From NCBI RefSeq assembly GCF_026012015.1, contig NZ_BRXR01000001.1, positions 3,632,728 through 3,696,727 on the forward strand: a DNA stretch of 64,000 nucleotides, in the 5' to 3' direction. Under the pieces are notes generated by a model that saw only the letters and a program-made list of their open reading frames with translations, ran no database searches and was not told where the DNA came from. This stretch comes from Clostridium omnivorum (GTDB lineage Bacteria > Bacillota > Clostridia > Clostridiales > Clostridiaceae). The position numbers and the translations under genes were made by a program. How positions within the stretch are numbered: position 1 is the stretch's first letter; each line of letters starts with the position of its first letter. This document shows, in pieces, positions 45,923 through 55,177 of this stretch.

Positions 45923-48202
45923 ATGTCCATATTAAATCATCCTGATTATAGTGAGGAGCTTCAAAGGCTTAATTATACTCTTGATTATCTTAGAGGCTAT
46001 AATGAAAATGTAGAAAAGGAAAAATCAAGAGTAGATAAAGATGTAGACTATGGTATGAAGCATTATAATTCAGATAATGCAGAGCAATTTAATGAGCTGG
46101 TAATAAACAAGGTACTAAAAGAATCTCTAAACCAAAAGCTAAAGGATATAGATAAGAGTCTAATAAAGCCTTACTTTGCAAGAGTGGATTTCTTGGAACA
46201 GGGAACTAGTAACATTCAAAAGCTGTATATAGGAAAAATGTCATTACTTAGAAACAAGGATCAAGAAACTATTATAATAGATTGGCGTGCACCTATAGCA
46301 ACTCTTTATTATGAAGGAAGACTTGGAGAGGCAAGCTTTGAAAGTTTAGAGGGCAAAATATGTGGTGATATAAGGCTTAAAAGACAATATGGTATAGAAC
46401 AGGCGGAACTAAAGGAGATATATGATATAGATATAACCACTAATGATGATTTTCTTCAAGCAGCCCTTGGTTCTAGTAAAGACAATAGACTAAAGGACAT
46501 TGTATCCACAATTCAGGCGGAACAAAACAAGGTAATAAGGGCAGATATGTGGAAGCCTCTAATTGTTCAGGGAGCTGCAGGAGGGGGGAAAACCACAATA
46601 GCTCTTCATAGAATTGCATATCTTTTATATAATTACGGAAAAAACTTAAAACCAAAGAATTTTATGATAATAGCTCCAAATACTTTTTTCTTAAGTTACA
46701 TCTCTGAAGTGCTTCCTGACCTAGGAGTAGAAAACGTACTCCAGACTACCTTTGAAGATTTTGCTATAAATATAATAGGGAAAAAGTATAAGATTATGAG
46801 TCCAAATGATAAATTAGCATCTTTCATTAGCAGTAGGGATAAAAGTTATTATAGCAACCTTATTAAAAGAATTTCCACATTTAAGTCTTCTTTAGAATTT
46901 AAAGCAGTTATAGATAGATACCTTGAAAAGGTTCAAGAAATGTTCATACCAGAGGAAGATTTTAAATTAGACACCTATGTGCTGTTGACTTATGAAGAGA
47001 TAAAAGCTCTTTTTATGAGTGAATATTGCAGCCTGCCAATGACACAGAGAATTTTAGAAATAAAAAAGACATTAGTAAATAAAGTGAAATATAAAAAGGC
47101 TCCTATTCTCGAAGAAGTTGAGAAAAAATATGATAGAAAAATTGATGAAGTGAGAGAAAAAATGGATGATTGCCCAGAGAGGAGAAAGGCAATCATTGAA
47201 CTAACAGAAAAGAGAGATGCCCATCTTAAAAAAATAAGAGAAGATTCAAAAACAATAGTTAAAGAATATATATCAAAATGCACCACTATGACTCCAATGG
47301 AGCACTATAAAAGTTTATTTAGTGATGATGGATTATTCTGTGACCTTGCAAAGGGAATTATTGATGAAGAATTATTAAGGCAAGTAGCAACGGAAACACT
47401 TGCAATTCTTGAAAATAATATTGTTGAAGTGGAAGACTTAGCGCCACTTATGTATATAAAGCACTCTATATATGGACTAGATGAAAAAATTGAGGTAAGA
47501 CATGTTGTTATTGATGAAGCTCAAGACTATAGCTTGTTTCAACTATTCATTTTAAAAAGGATTATTGGAGGAAATTCTTTTTCTATACTTGGTGACCTGT
47601 GCCAGGGAATATACTCCTATAGAGGAATAAATAACTGGAAGGAAGCAGCTGAGAATATTTTTGGAGAAGACAATTACGACTTTCTTACACTAGAGCAAAG
47701 CTACAGGACTACAATTGAGATTATGAACGCTGCAAACTCTGTTATTAAGTTCTTAAATAATGCTGCATTTCAAGAAGCAAAGCCGGTTATTAGGCATGGA
47801 GATGAGGTTAAAGTTACTATAAGGAATGATATGAAGGAAATGTGTGAAAGTATAGCGGAAAATATTACAAGAATTAATAAAGAAGGTTTCAAATCAGCGG
47901 CAATAATTTGCAAAACTTTAGAGGAATGTAAGAAAATTAAGGAGCATTTAAAAAGACTGGGATTTGATATTCACATAATTACTGGGAAAGAAAAGGAGTA
48001 TTCAGGTGGAGTAGTATTAATACCGTCTTATTTAGTAAAAGGTTTAGAATTTGATGTGGTTGTTGTAGCGAATGCTAATAAAGAGCAATATACTACTAAA
48101 GAATTAGATGTGAAGCTTTTATATATTGCAATGACGAGACCCCTTCATAGACTCTATATATATTCAATAGGTGAAAAGGCAGAAATGCTCAATAGCATAT
48201 AG
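45923..48202 (+). CDS. HelD-type superfamily 1 helicase (RNA polymerase recycling factor family)
   Basis: A 759-residue UvrD-like ATPase. The N-terminal coiled-coil region (~1-100) is followed by DWRAPIATLYYEG near residue 113, a hallmark of HelD. Walker A is GAAGGGKTTIALHRIAYLLY near 217, Walker B VIDEAQDYSLFQLF near 530 and motif IV LEQSYRTTIEIMNAA near 592. The C-terminal VKGLEFDVVVVA and YIAMTRPLHRL are present. HelD proteins displace nucleic acid from stalled RNA polymerase. GAGGAGGG precedes the ATG. The long charged insertion at 385-450 fits the HelD arm. Confidence 0.9.
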   Translation: MSILNHPDYSEELQRLNYTLDYLRGYNENVEKEKSRVDKDVDYGMKHYNSDNAEQFNELVINKVLKESLNQKLKDIDKSLIKPYFARVDFLEQGTSNIQKLYIGKMSLLRNKDQETIIIDWRAPIATLYYEGRLGEASFESLEGKICGDIRLKRQYGIEQAELKEIYDIDITTNDDFLQAALGSSKDNRLKDIVSTIQAEQNKVIRADMWKPLIVQGAAGGGKTTIALHRIAYLLYNYGKNLKPKNFMIIAPNTFFLSYISEVLPDLGVENVLQTTFEDFAINIIGKKYKIMSPNDKLASFISSRDKSYYSNLIKRISTFKSSLEFKAVIDRYLEKVQEMFIPEEDFKLDTYVLLTYEEIKALFMSEYCSLPMTQRILEIKKTLVNKVKYKKAPILEEVEKKYDRKIDEVREKMDDCPERRKAIIELTEKRDAHLKKIREDSKTIVKEYISKCTTMTPMEHYKSLFSDDGLFCDLAKGIIDEELLRQVATETLAILENNIVEVEDLAPLMYIKHSIYGLDEKIEVRHVVIDEAQDYSLFQLFILKRIIGGNSFSILGDLCQGIYSYRGINNWKEAAENIFGEDNYDFLTLEQSYRTTIEIMNAANSVIKFLNNAAFQEAKPVIRHGDEVKVTIRNDMKEMCESIAENITRINKEGFKSAAIICKTLEECKKIKEHLKRLGFDIHIITGKEKEYSGGVVLIPSYLVKGLEFDVVVVANANKEQYTTKELDVKLLYIAMTRPLHRLYIYSIGEKAEMLNSI

Positions 48203-48283
48203 AATTGATTAGCTTGTTATGATACAATTTATTTTAAAATATTAGTTAAGTAGCAATAAAGAATGCAAGCTAAGAGGTGGTAT

Positions 48284-49264
48284 ATGAACTTTATAGGTTA
48301 TAGAACATTAAAAACAGGAATAGGCGCGGCTGCAGCAATGACCATAGCAATGGCTTTAGGTTTAAAATATGCAGCTGCAGCAGGGATTATAACTATACTT
48401 AGTTTACAGAGTACTAAAAAACAATCTGTAAATTTTGCTATTCAGAGAATGGGAGCATGTGTGCTTGCTTTATTTTTATCATCAGTTCTATTTAGTTTAT
48501 TGGGCTACAATACTTTAACCTTTGGACTTTTTTTATTAGTGTTTATTCCATTAACTACTAGACTAAGATTGAATGAAGGAATAGTAGTAAATTCGGTACT
48601 AGTTACACATTTGCTTACAGAAAAAAATATTACTGAGGCACTTATTATAAATGAACTAGGACTAATGATAATAGGTGTGGGAATAGCTCTTTTACTAAAC
48701 CTTTATATACCTAGTATTGAAAATAAGATTAAAGAAGACCAAGAATATATAGAAAATACAATAAAGGACATATTATCTCATATGTCAGTGGCTTTAAAAG
48801 CATGTGCAATTTCCATTAAGGAAGAAGAACTATTCACAAATCTAGAGGAAAGATTAAAGCTTGGAAGGAAAAGAGCTTACAGCAATTTGAATAATGCACT
48901 TTTTTCAGACAACAGCTATTATGCAAAGTATATGGACATGCGCCTTCAGCAGCTTAGTTGTTTAAAAAATATGCGAAGACATTTTGAAAGATTCTCAATA
49001 GGCTATACGCAAAATATGATGATAGCTGACTTTACTGCTAGGCTTTCAGAATCCATTCATCAGTATAATACTGCAGAAGGACTTTTGAAAAGTTTACAGC
49101 AGCTTAGGGATAGCTTTAGAGAGATGGAACTTCCAAAGACTAGAGAGGAATTTGAAAATAGGGCAATGCTGTATCAATTTTTAAATGACTTAGAACAATT
49201 TTTACTTATAAAAAATGAGTTTAAAAGAAATATTCATGAGAGTATTGCTGTAGATTTATATTAA
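48284..49264 (+). CDS. Aromatic acid exporter-like membrane protein (ArAE_1 / DUF939)
   Basis: A 326-residue protein. The N-terminal half has about five membrane helices within residues 10-148 (TGIGAAAAMTIAMALGLKYA, LLVFIPLTTRLRLNEGIVVN). The C-terminal half is a soluble helical domain (~155-320) typical of the ArAE_1_C module. Relatives are proposed efflux proteins, but the substrate is unproven. ATG at 48284 follows AGAGGTGG. A terminator lies just after the stop. Confidence 0.87.
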   Translation: MNFIGYRTLKTGIGAAAAMTIAMALGLKYAAAAGIITILSLQSTKKQSVNFAIQRMGACVLALFLSSVLFSLLGYNTLTFGLFLLVFIPLTTRLRLNEGIVVNSVLVTHLLTEKNITEALIINELGLMIIGVGIALLLNLYIPSIENKIKEDQEYIENTIKDILSHMSVALKACAISIKEEELFTNLEERLKLGRKRAYSNLNNALFSDNSYYAKYMDMRLQQLSCLKNMRRHFERFSIGYTQNMMIADFTARLSESIHQYNTAEGLLKSLQQLRDSFREMELPKTREEFENRAMLYQFLNDLEQFLLIKNEFKRNIHESIAVDLY

Positions 49265-49274
49265 TATCATATAC

Positions 49275-49303
49275 AAAAAGGCTGCCATTTGGCAGCTTTT
49301 ATC
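49275..49303 (+). terminator. Terminator after the ArAE-like gene
   Basis: AAAAGGCTGCC-ATTT-GGCAGCTTTT, a compact stem-loop with T-run. Confidence 0.88.
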
Positions 49304-49366
49304 TTATACACATCACGAGAGTAATTTCAAAAGGTTAATATGAACATGTTACTAAAAAGTAATATT

Positions 49367-49498
49367 TTAGGTTCTTGGATCAGGATTTTTATGAGAAGCA
49401 GTGGTTTGAAGAGTGTTCATACCCATGCTGTTTCCTTTATTATTGCTTGCTGGCTTATTTTGTTTTTGGTTTTTTGCTTTATTTTCGTTTTTAGTCAT
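49367..49498 (-). CDS. Small hydrophilic Lys/Asn-rich protein (43 aa)
   Basis: MTKNENKAKNQKQNKPASNN starts a 43-residue protein ending TASHKNPDPRT. AAAGGAG lies eight bases upstream of the ATG. The composition (lysine, asparagine, glutamine, no hydrophobic core) resembles small spore or disordered proteins, but I do not recognise a family. No alternative gene covers this stretch. Confidence 0.55.
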   Translation of the reverse strand: MTKNENKAKNQKQNKPASNNKGNSMGMNTLQTTASHKNPDPRT

Positions 49499-49589
49499 AT
49501 GTAATCTCCTTTTCAATAAAATTTAGTAGCACATTTATTTTTTACAGATTACATTTAAGTATGTATGATATTTTTCAGTAAATTAAAAA

Positions 49590-49637
49590 ATATATAATTA
49601 AAACAGAGATTTAAGCTCTGTTCTAATTATATATATT
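49590..49637 (-). terminator. Terminator of the glycosyltransferase operon
   Basis: A long inverted repeat: on the minus strand TAATTAgAACAGAG...CTCTGTTtTAATTA, with an AT-rich extended stem. It lies 22 bases beyond the stop of the GT2-GT4 gene. Confidence 0.75.
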
Positions 49638-49658
49638 AACTTGAGAAAATATAAAACA

Positions 49659-51578
49659 TTATATATTTAAAGCATTTTTATAAGCCTGCACAATTTCCTT
49701 AGTGGTTTTACTGATGCTAAACTTCTTTTCGCACCATGACTTGCCCCATTCTCCAATTACTCTGCGCCTTTCTATTTCAGACATTAGAAAAGTTATATCA
49801 TCAGCTAATTTTGAAACATTAGGTTTTTCAAGTGCTGCATGGTCACCAAAATACATCTCCCATTGAATAGCTTTAGTCTTTTCTGTAATTATTCCAGTAT
49901 AGCCCTGGTTTCCAATAGCTATTACAGGTTTTTTACATATCATTGCTTCTAATGCAACTCTACCAGTGCCTATTACAACTGAGCTTTTTAGATAATAAGG
50001 TATTACATTGGCTTTTGCACCTACTAAATGAACTACTTTATCTTTAGCCATGTCATTTATAATTTGAGCTTCTTTTTCAATGCTTTCTCTTCCGTTTCCG
50101 TCGCCAATAATAAGGGCATGAAGGTTTGGAAATTTATCTAATAGCTTTGAAAAACTGAATAAAAACACCCTTGCAGCATCAGTTTTATTCCAGTCTAATC
50201 TGCTGCAGTAGCATAAAATCTTTCCACTCTGTGGAATACCTAGTTCTTTTCGTATATCTCTATTAATGTCTGAGCCTTTTATAATATCGCTGCTTATGCC
50301 GTTAGGGATTACTACAATTTTACTTTTTATCCTGTTTCCTAGCTTTCTATCAAGCATATTCTTCACAGGTATACTCACTGCAATTACAGTAGATGCTTTT
50401 ATGCAGGTAGAAAATAAAATATCGTTAGGATAGAAAAGTCCATGAATAGTGACTACATAAGGAAGCTGATAGTTTCTATAGAGCTCGCTGGCCAGCTGCA
50501 TACTTGCAAATAAGTGGCAGTGTATAATGTTGATATTTTCTTTATCTACAATACCCTTCAGCTGCTTAATCATGCCATTTTTTTTCTTGTTAGATATATA
50601 ATCGCCATCAAAAGGGAATTTAATGATTTTAATTCCGTAGGAGCTAAATATAGCCTCCATAGGTCCTCCTGAGGTTGCTACTACTACATATACCCCCATT
50701 TCTATTAGCTGTTTTGTTATGTTAAGTACATGAGTTTCTGTTCCTCCAATGTTTAAAGCATCCACAAGCATTAATACTCTTATTGGACTTTTTTCATTTA
50801 TTATTAACTTATTCTTTGTTGAAGAACTTAAGTCGCCATAAAATTCTCTGTATTTAAGCTGATTTTTTACTGATGTATTTTTAAGTAATCTTGAGGTATC
50901 TTGTTCATAATCTTTTCTGTTAATTATGTGGTAAGCAGTTGGATGCCTTCTGTAATGATAAAGTATATTATCTATTTTTTCTACAGGACATAGCTCTATA
51001 AGTTTTAATAATACAGTTGTTTGGTCATCAAAGCTGAGATTTTTATTTTCAATGTAGATTTCATCATAAGCTGATTTTCGAATCATAAGAGTTGGAAAGA
51101 GGATTGGAATAAAGCCACCTAAAATGGCTTTTTCTATCTGGTCATAATGTACATAGCTGTTTTGAATTCTTTCAATAAATATACAGTCAGAACGAAAAAT
51201 CGGCTCTAGGGTAAAGCACGAAATAAGGCAGGATACCATAGCTGCTTTGGGTTTGTTTTCAAGGTAGGAAACTTGAAGCTCCAGTCTTTTAGAAGCGCTA
51301 ATATCATCTCCGTCATGTCTTAGTATATAATCCCCTTTAGCCAGCTTATACCCTTCAGAAAAAGCAGATGAAAGACCTTTGTGAATTTTCATATTTATTA
51401 ACTTAATACGAGAATCCTTAAAATTAGTAATTTTATCAAAAGTTTTATCTTCAGAACCATCATTTATAATGATTAATTCCCAATTAGTATATGTCTGCTG
51501 CAATATGCTTCTTATACTTTCATCTACATAGGCATCACAGTTATAAACTGGCATAATTATACTAACTAATGGATCCAT
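49659..51578 (-). CDS. Bifunctional glycosyltransferase, GT2-GT4 fusion
   Basis: A 639-residue protein with two catalytic modules. The N-terminal GT2 domain (~4-230) has VSIIMPVYNCDAYV, INDGSEDKT and an intact metal motif HDGDD. The C-terminal GT-B domain (~265-635) starts VLMLVDALNIGGTETHVLN and has the GT4 pattern GRVALEAMICKKPVIAIG. It could add two successive sugars to one acceptor. No signal or membrane helix is seen. ATG at 51578 has GGGAG upstream and overlaps the stop of the preceding gene by six bases, so the two are coupled. Confidence 0.9.
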   Translation of the reverse strand: MDPLVSIIMPVYNCDAYVDESIRSILQQTYTNWELIIINDGSEDKTFDKITNFKDSRIKLINMKIHKGLSSAFSEGYKLAKGDYILRHDGDDISASKRLELQVSYLENKPKAAMVSCLISCFTLEPIFRSDCIFIERIQNSYVHYDQIEKAILGGFIPILFPTLMIRKSAYDEIYIENKNLSFDDQTTVLLKLIELCPVEKIDNILYHYRRHPTAYHIINRKDYEQDTSRLLKNTSVKNQLKYREFYGDLSSSTKNKLIINEKSPIRVLMLVDALNIGGTETHVLNITKQLIEMGVYVVVATSGGPMEAIFSSYGIKIIKFPFDGDYISNKKKNGMIKQLKGIVDKENINIIHCHLFASMQLASELYRNYQLPYVVTIHGLFYPNDILFSTCIKASTVIAVSIPVKNMLDRKLGNRIKSKIVVIPNGISSDIIKGSDINRDIRKELGIPQSGKILCYCSRLDWNKTDAARVFLFSFSKLLDKFPNLHALIIGDGNGRESIEKEAQIINDMAKDKVVHLVGAKANVIPYYLKSSVVIGTGRVALEAMICKKPVIAIGNQGYTGIITEKTKAIQWEMYFGDHAALEKPNVSKLADDITFLMSEIERRRVIGEWGKSWCEKKFSISKTTKEIVQAYKNALNI

Positions 51579-51582
51579 AAGC

Positions 51583-52944
51583 TCAACTCCCTTGTTCAAA
51601 GTATAGAACGTCTTTAAGATTTTGTACCCTATATCCATTGTTTAGCAGCCTATATATAAATTCAAAGTCTGATGCTCCTTGTATAGAGTTATTAAGACCT
51701 GCTGTTTTATGAATAACTTCATATCTAACCATTAAAGTATGAACATTTACACAGGGCATATACTCGGCAATATAGGAATACTCAATATTTTCATCGTACT
51801 TTACTAATATATCCTCAGGAAAATAATTAGTTCCTACTGCACTATACATAAAGTAGTTTTTTAGAAAGGTTACTTGATTTTCTATACGCTTAGCATGGCT
51901 TTTTCCATGTGCATTATGAAATGCTATAAATTCACCTCTTGATAAATAACAGCCAATGTTGTAGGTCCAGGGAGAGCAGGATTCAGAAGGTAGCTTGAAA
52001 TATATAAGCTCAATTTGTGTTTTGGATCTTGTTTTTTTCTTGTATTTCTCATACCAGCTTTTAATAAATTCTTCTGCGTTATCTGTAGAAGCATCATCTA
52101 CTATAATAAGCTCAATGTTAGGGTAGGTCTGAGCTGCTATACTTTCTAAGGCATCTGAAACTGTATTTGAGCAATTCTTTACAGGAAGTACAATGCTCAC
52201 TAAGTTATCAATTATCTTTCTCTTTTTTAGTACAGGGATTTCTCCTTTACTTCTTATTTGAGAACTCATTTGGCCTTTATGCTTTCTAACATAAAATAAA
52301 TCTTCCTTTATGTTTTCTATTATAAAGTCATGATTTACCACATTATTTACAAAAAACATGTCATTTCCAACGGGAATAGCCTTAAAGCAGCCGATGATTT
52401 CTTCTAAAACCGATGCTCGAAACATTAATGTACCATATGCAACACAATGCCTTAAATATTTTTTATAATTATTTTCTATGGAGTCTGGATTAAAGCTTAG
52501 CCAGTTGCTGCCTGACTTAGCCTTGGAAATATCATCATTAAAAGTTTTAAATCCTGTTCCAACCATGGAAGTACAAGGATGACTTTCCAGAAGTTTAACT
52601 TGCTTAGCTATTTTTTCTGGGTGACTAATATCATCTGAATCATGAATTACAATATATTCTCCACAGGATATATGAAAGCCAATGTTATAGGCCCAGCCTG
52701 CACCACAGTTTCTTGGGAGCTTTATATATTTAAAATTTTGTATTTTGTTTTTATTGTTTTCATGCCACTTATTTATAACTGTTTCAGTATTATCTTCCGA
52801 AGCATCATCCATAACAATGAGCTCTATATCAGAATATGTCTGATTTTTTATTGCTTCTAGAGCTTCAATAATATACTCACCATAGTTATAGGTAGCAATT
52901 ACTATGCTTACAAGACCAGGTTTTCTATTATACAGTAAAGTCAT
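51583..52944 (-). CDS. Tandem GT2 glycosyltransferase with degenerate second domain
   Basis: A 453-residue protein made of two homologous GT2 domains (~11-230 and ~245-450). Domain 1 has VIATYNYGEYI, MDDASEDNT and the metal motif HDSDD at 101-105. Domain 2 has VLPVKNCSNTV and VDDASTDNA, but the aligned metal motif reads HNAHG at 343-347, so both DxD aspartates are lost. Only the first domain is likely active; the second may bind acceptor. ATG at 52944 follows AAAGGAG. Divergent from the dehydratase gene. Confidence 0.9.
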   Translation of the reverse strand: MTLLYNRKPGLVSIVIATYNYGEYIIEALEAIKNQTYSDIELIVMDDASEDNTETVINKWHENNKNKIQNFKYIKLPRNCGAGWAYNIGFHISCGEYIVIHDSDDISHPEKIAKQVKLLESHPCTSMVGTGFKTFNDDISKAKSGSNWLSFNPDSIENNYKKYLRHCVAYGTLMFRASVLEEIIGCFKAIPVGNDMFFVNNVVNHDFIIENIKEDLFYVRKHKGQMSSQIRSKGEIPVLKKRKIIDNLVSIVLPVKNCSNTVSDALESIAAQTYPNIELIIVDDASTDNAEEFIKSWYEKYKKKTRSKTQIELIYFKLPSESCSPWTYNIGCYLSRGEFIAFHNAHGKSHAKRIENQVTFLKNYFMYSAVGTNYFPEDILVKYDENIEYSYIAEYMPCVNVHTLMVRYEVIHKTAGLNNSIQGASDFEFIYRLLNNGYRVQNLKDVLYFEQGS

Positions 52945-53158
52945 TCTAAATTTCTCCTTTCTTTTGGAATATAGGCAAGCATTAATTGGTAGCAGTACAT
53001 AATATGATTTCACGATCAACTTAAAATACACTTATATTGACAATATATGGCTAAGCAAAGGGAATGTGTATTTATGCTTAATATTTTCTTTAAAAGTCAC
53101 TTATCACAGGTAATTTTCATATAGTATTTATTATTAACAAATGAGAGAGGAGAAGGTT

Positions 53159-54172
53159 ATGTGGGTTGATAATAAAAATATATTAATTACAGGTGGAACA
53201 GGAACAATAGGAAAAGCATTGTTAGAAAAATTATTAATGTACAATGTAAAGCATGTTTATATATTCAGCAGAGACGAACAAAAGCAGGATACAGAACTTC
53301 ATACTTTAGGACAAAATCCTAAAGTAAGTTTTATTATTGGGGATATAAGAAATTTTGACAGTATAAATTCGGGGCTTAAGAATATTGACGTGGTTTTTCA
53401 TACAGCTGCTATGAAAATTGTACGAATATGTGAACAAAATCCTTTTGAAGCTTTTGAGACTAACGTTATTGGAACTGAAAATATTATAAAGGCTGCAGCA
53501 GTTAATGGAGTTGAAAAAGTTATATTTACTAGCAGTGATAAGGCAGCTAATCCTACAACTGCAATGGGGATAGGAAAACTATACGCAGAAAGGCTTATGA
53601 CTTATGCCAATTTTATTAAGGGATGTAATACAATTTATACAACTGTACGCTTTGGAAATGTATTAGGTTCAAGAGGCTGCGTGCTGGATTTATTTAGAAA
53701 TCAAATTGAGAACCTTGATTATGTTACTGTTACGCATTCAGATATGACAAGATTTATATGTACAATTGAGCAGTCAGTGGAACTTATGATAAAAAGCGGA
53801 GAAGTAGGAAAATGTGGAGAAATCTTCATTAAAAAAATGCCTAGTATTCGTATTATGGACCTAGCAGAAGTTTTAATAGAATATTTAGCTCCTGTATATG
53901 GTAAAGATCCAAAGTCCATAAGTATAAGAATAACTGAAAAACAGCCTTCAGAAAAATTATATGAAGAACTTATAACAGTGCATGAAGCTGAAAGAACTAT
54001 AGAGTTTAATGATTATTATTGCATATTGCCAACCCTTCAAAGTGAAAGGGTAAATATGAACAATATTTATAATGGAAAATTGGTTAAAAGAGAAATTTCA
54101 TCTAACGCTAGTACCCATCTTACAAAAACAGAATTGCTTAATTTTCTCTTAAAAAATAAACTTTTGTTTTAG
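53159..54172 (+). CDS. NAD-dependent UDP-sugar 4,6-dehydratase-like (FlaA1/CapD/PseB type)
   Basis: A 337-residue short-chain dehydrogenase of the extended class. The NAD motif is TGGTGTIGKALLEKL, with GDIRNFDS and VFHTAAMKIV. The catalytic region is SSDKAANPTTAMGIGKLYAE, where Met replaces the usual Tyr of YxxxK, as is normal for the WbpM/CapD/FlaA1 group. It likely makes a 4-keto-6-deoxy UDP-HexNAc precursor. TGG GTT follows ATG at 53159, with GAGGAGAAGG upstream. First gene of the rightward glycan operon. Confidence 0.88.
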   Translation: MWVDNKNILITGGTGTIGKALLEKLLMYNVKHVYIFSRDEQKQDTELHTLGQNPKVSFIIGDIRNFDSINSGLKNIDVVFHTAAMKIVRICEQNPFEAFETNVIGTENIIKAAAVNGVEKVIFTSSDKAANPTTAMGIGKLYAERLMTYANFIKGCNTIYTTVRFGNVLGSRGCVLDLFRNQIENLDYVTVTHSDMTRFICTIEQSVELMIKSGEVGKCGEIFIKKMPSIRIMDLAEVLIEYLAPVYGKDPKSISIRITEKQPSEKLYEELITVHEAERTIEFNDYYCILPTLQSERVNMNNIYNGKLVKREISSNASTHLTKTELLNFLLKNKLLF

Positions 54173-54223
54173 AAAACGCGTTTATTATGTTTAATTCACA
54201 TTATAAATGCAAGGAGGGAGTTT

Positions 54224-55177
54224 ATGAACATTCTAGTTACTGGTGGAGCTGGCTTTATTGGAAGATGGATAGTGAAACGACTTGCAGAGGACAATCACTT
54301 TGTTTGGATATTAGATGATCTTTCAAATAGCTCTACTAAAAATATAGAAGCGCTACTTCTTAAATATCCTTCTATATCCTTTGTGAAGGGTGATATAACA
54401 AACAGCGCAGATTTAGAAAATATTTTTAAAAATAAATTTGATATATGCTACCATTTGGCAGCCTTTATAAATGTACAAGAAAGTATTGATAAGCCAAAGG
54501 TTACTTTTGAAAATGATGTGATGGGAACCTTTAATGTATTAGAGCATTGTAAATTAAACAATACAAAGATGGTATATATGAGTACATGCATGGTTTATGA
54601 TGCAGCGGGTGAAATAGGTGGTATTTCAGAAGGTCATTCCACATGTCCAGCATCACCTTATGCAGCTTCAAAATTAGCAGGGGAACAGTTAGCATTATCT
54701 TATTACTATGCTTATGGACTACCTGTAACGGTGCTTAGGCCCTTCAATACTTATGGGCCATATCAAAAACGGGACAGTGAAGGCGGCGTTATTTCAATCT
54801 TTATTAATAATAAGCTTAAAAGAGAGCCTCTTTCTATATATGGTAGTGGAAGGCAGACAAGAGACTTTTTATATGTAAAAGATTGTGCAGATTTTGTTGT
54901 AGAAGCAGGTTATAGTGTAAAGACAAATGGTAAAGTAATAAATGCCGGGACAGGTTTTGATATATCGATAAGCGAATTAGCTAAGTTAATTGCTGGTGGA
55001 GAAGATAATATAAAATATGTGCCTCATATTCATCCTCAAAGTGAAATTAAGAAGCTTCTTTGCGATGATTCCTATGCTTATGAACTTATAGGATGGAAAC
55101 CTAAGGTAACCTTAGTTGAAGGAATTTTAAAAACAGAAGAATTTTTAAAAAATCAATTTCTATTGGAGGGGGTATAA
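54224..55177 (+). CDS. NAD-dependent nucleotide-sugar epimerase/dehydratase
   Basis: A 317-residue extended short-chain dehydrogenase with LVTGGAGFIGRWIV, GDITNSADLE, YHLAAFINVQESI, MSTCMVYDAA and the catalytic YAASK (SPYAASKLAGEQ near residue 145), then RPFNTYGPYQ and GSGRQTRDFLYV. It resembles UDP-glucose 4-epimerases and related dehydratases; the exact reaction cannot be told. AAGGAGGG lies before the ATG. The next gene starts right after its stop codon. Confidence 0.9.
   Translation: MNILVTGGAGFIGRWIVKRLAEDNHFVWILDDLSNSSTKNIEALLLKYPSISFVKGDITNSADLENIFKNKFDICYHLAAFINVQESIDKPKVTFENDVMGTFNVLEHCKLNNTKMVYMSTCMVYDAAGEIGGISEGHSTCPASPYAASKLAGEQLALSYYYAYGLPVTVLRPFNTYGPYQKRDSEGGVISIFINNKLKREPLSIYGSGRQTRDFLYVKDCADFVVEAGYSVKTNGKVINAGTGFDISISELAKLIAGGEDNIKYVPHIHPQSEIKKLLCDDSYAYELIGWKPKVTLVEGILKTEEFLKNQFLLEGV

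Noticed and set aside
52945-53000. A fourth copy of the structured element before the tandem GT2 gene (minus strand)
   Set aside because: TTCC and GGAG separated by 8 bases do occur, but there is no P2 stem and no GTGTT segment, so the match is probably chance.
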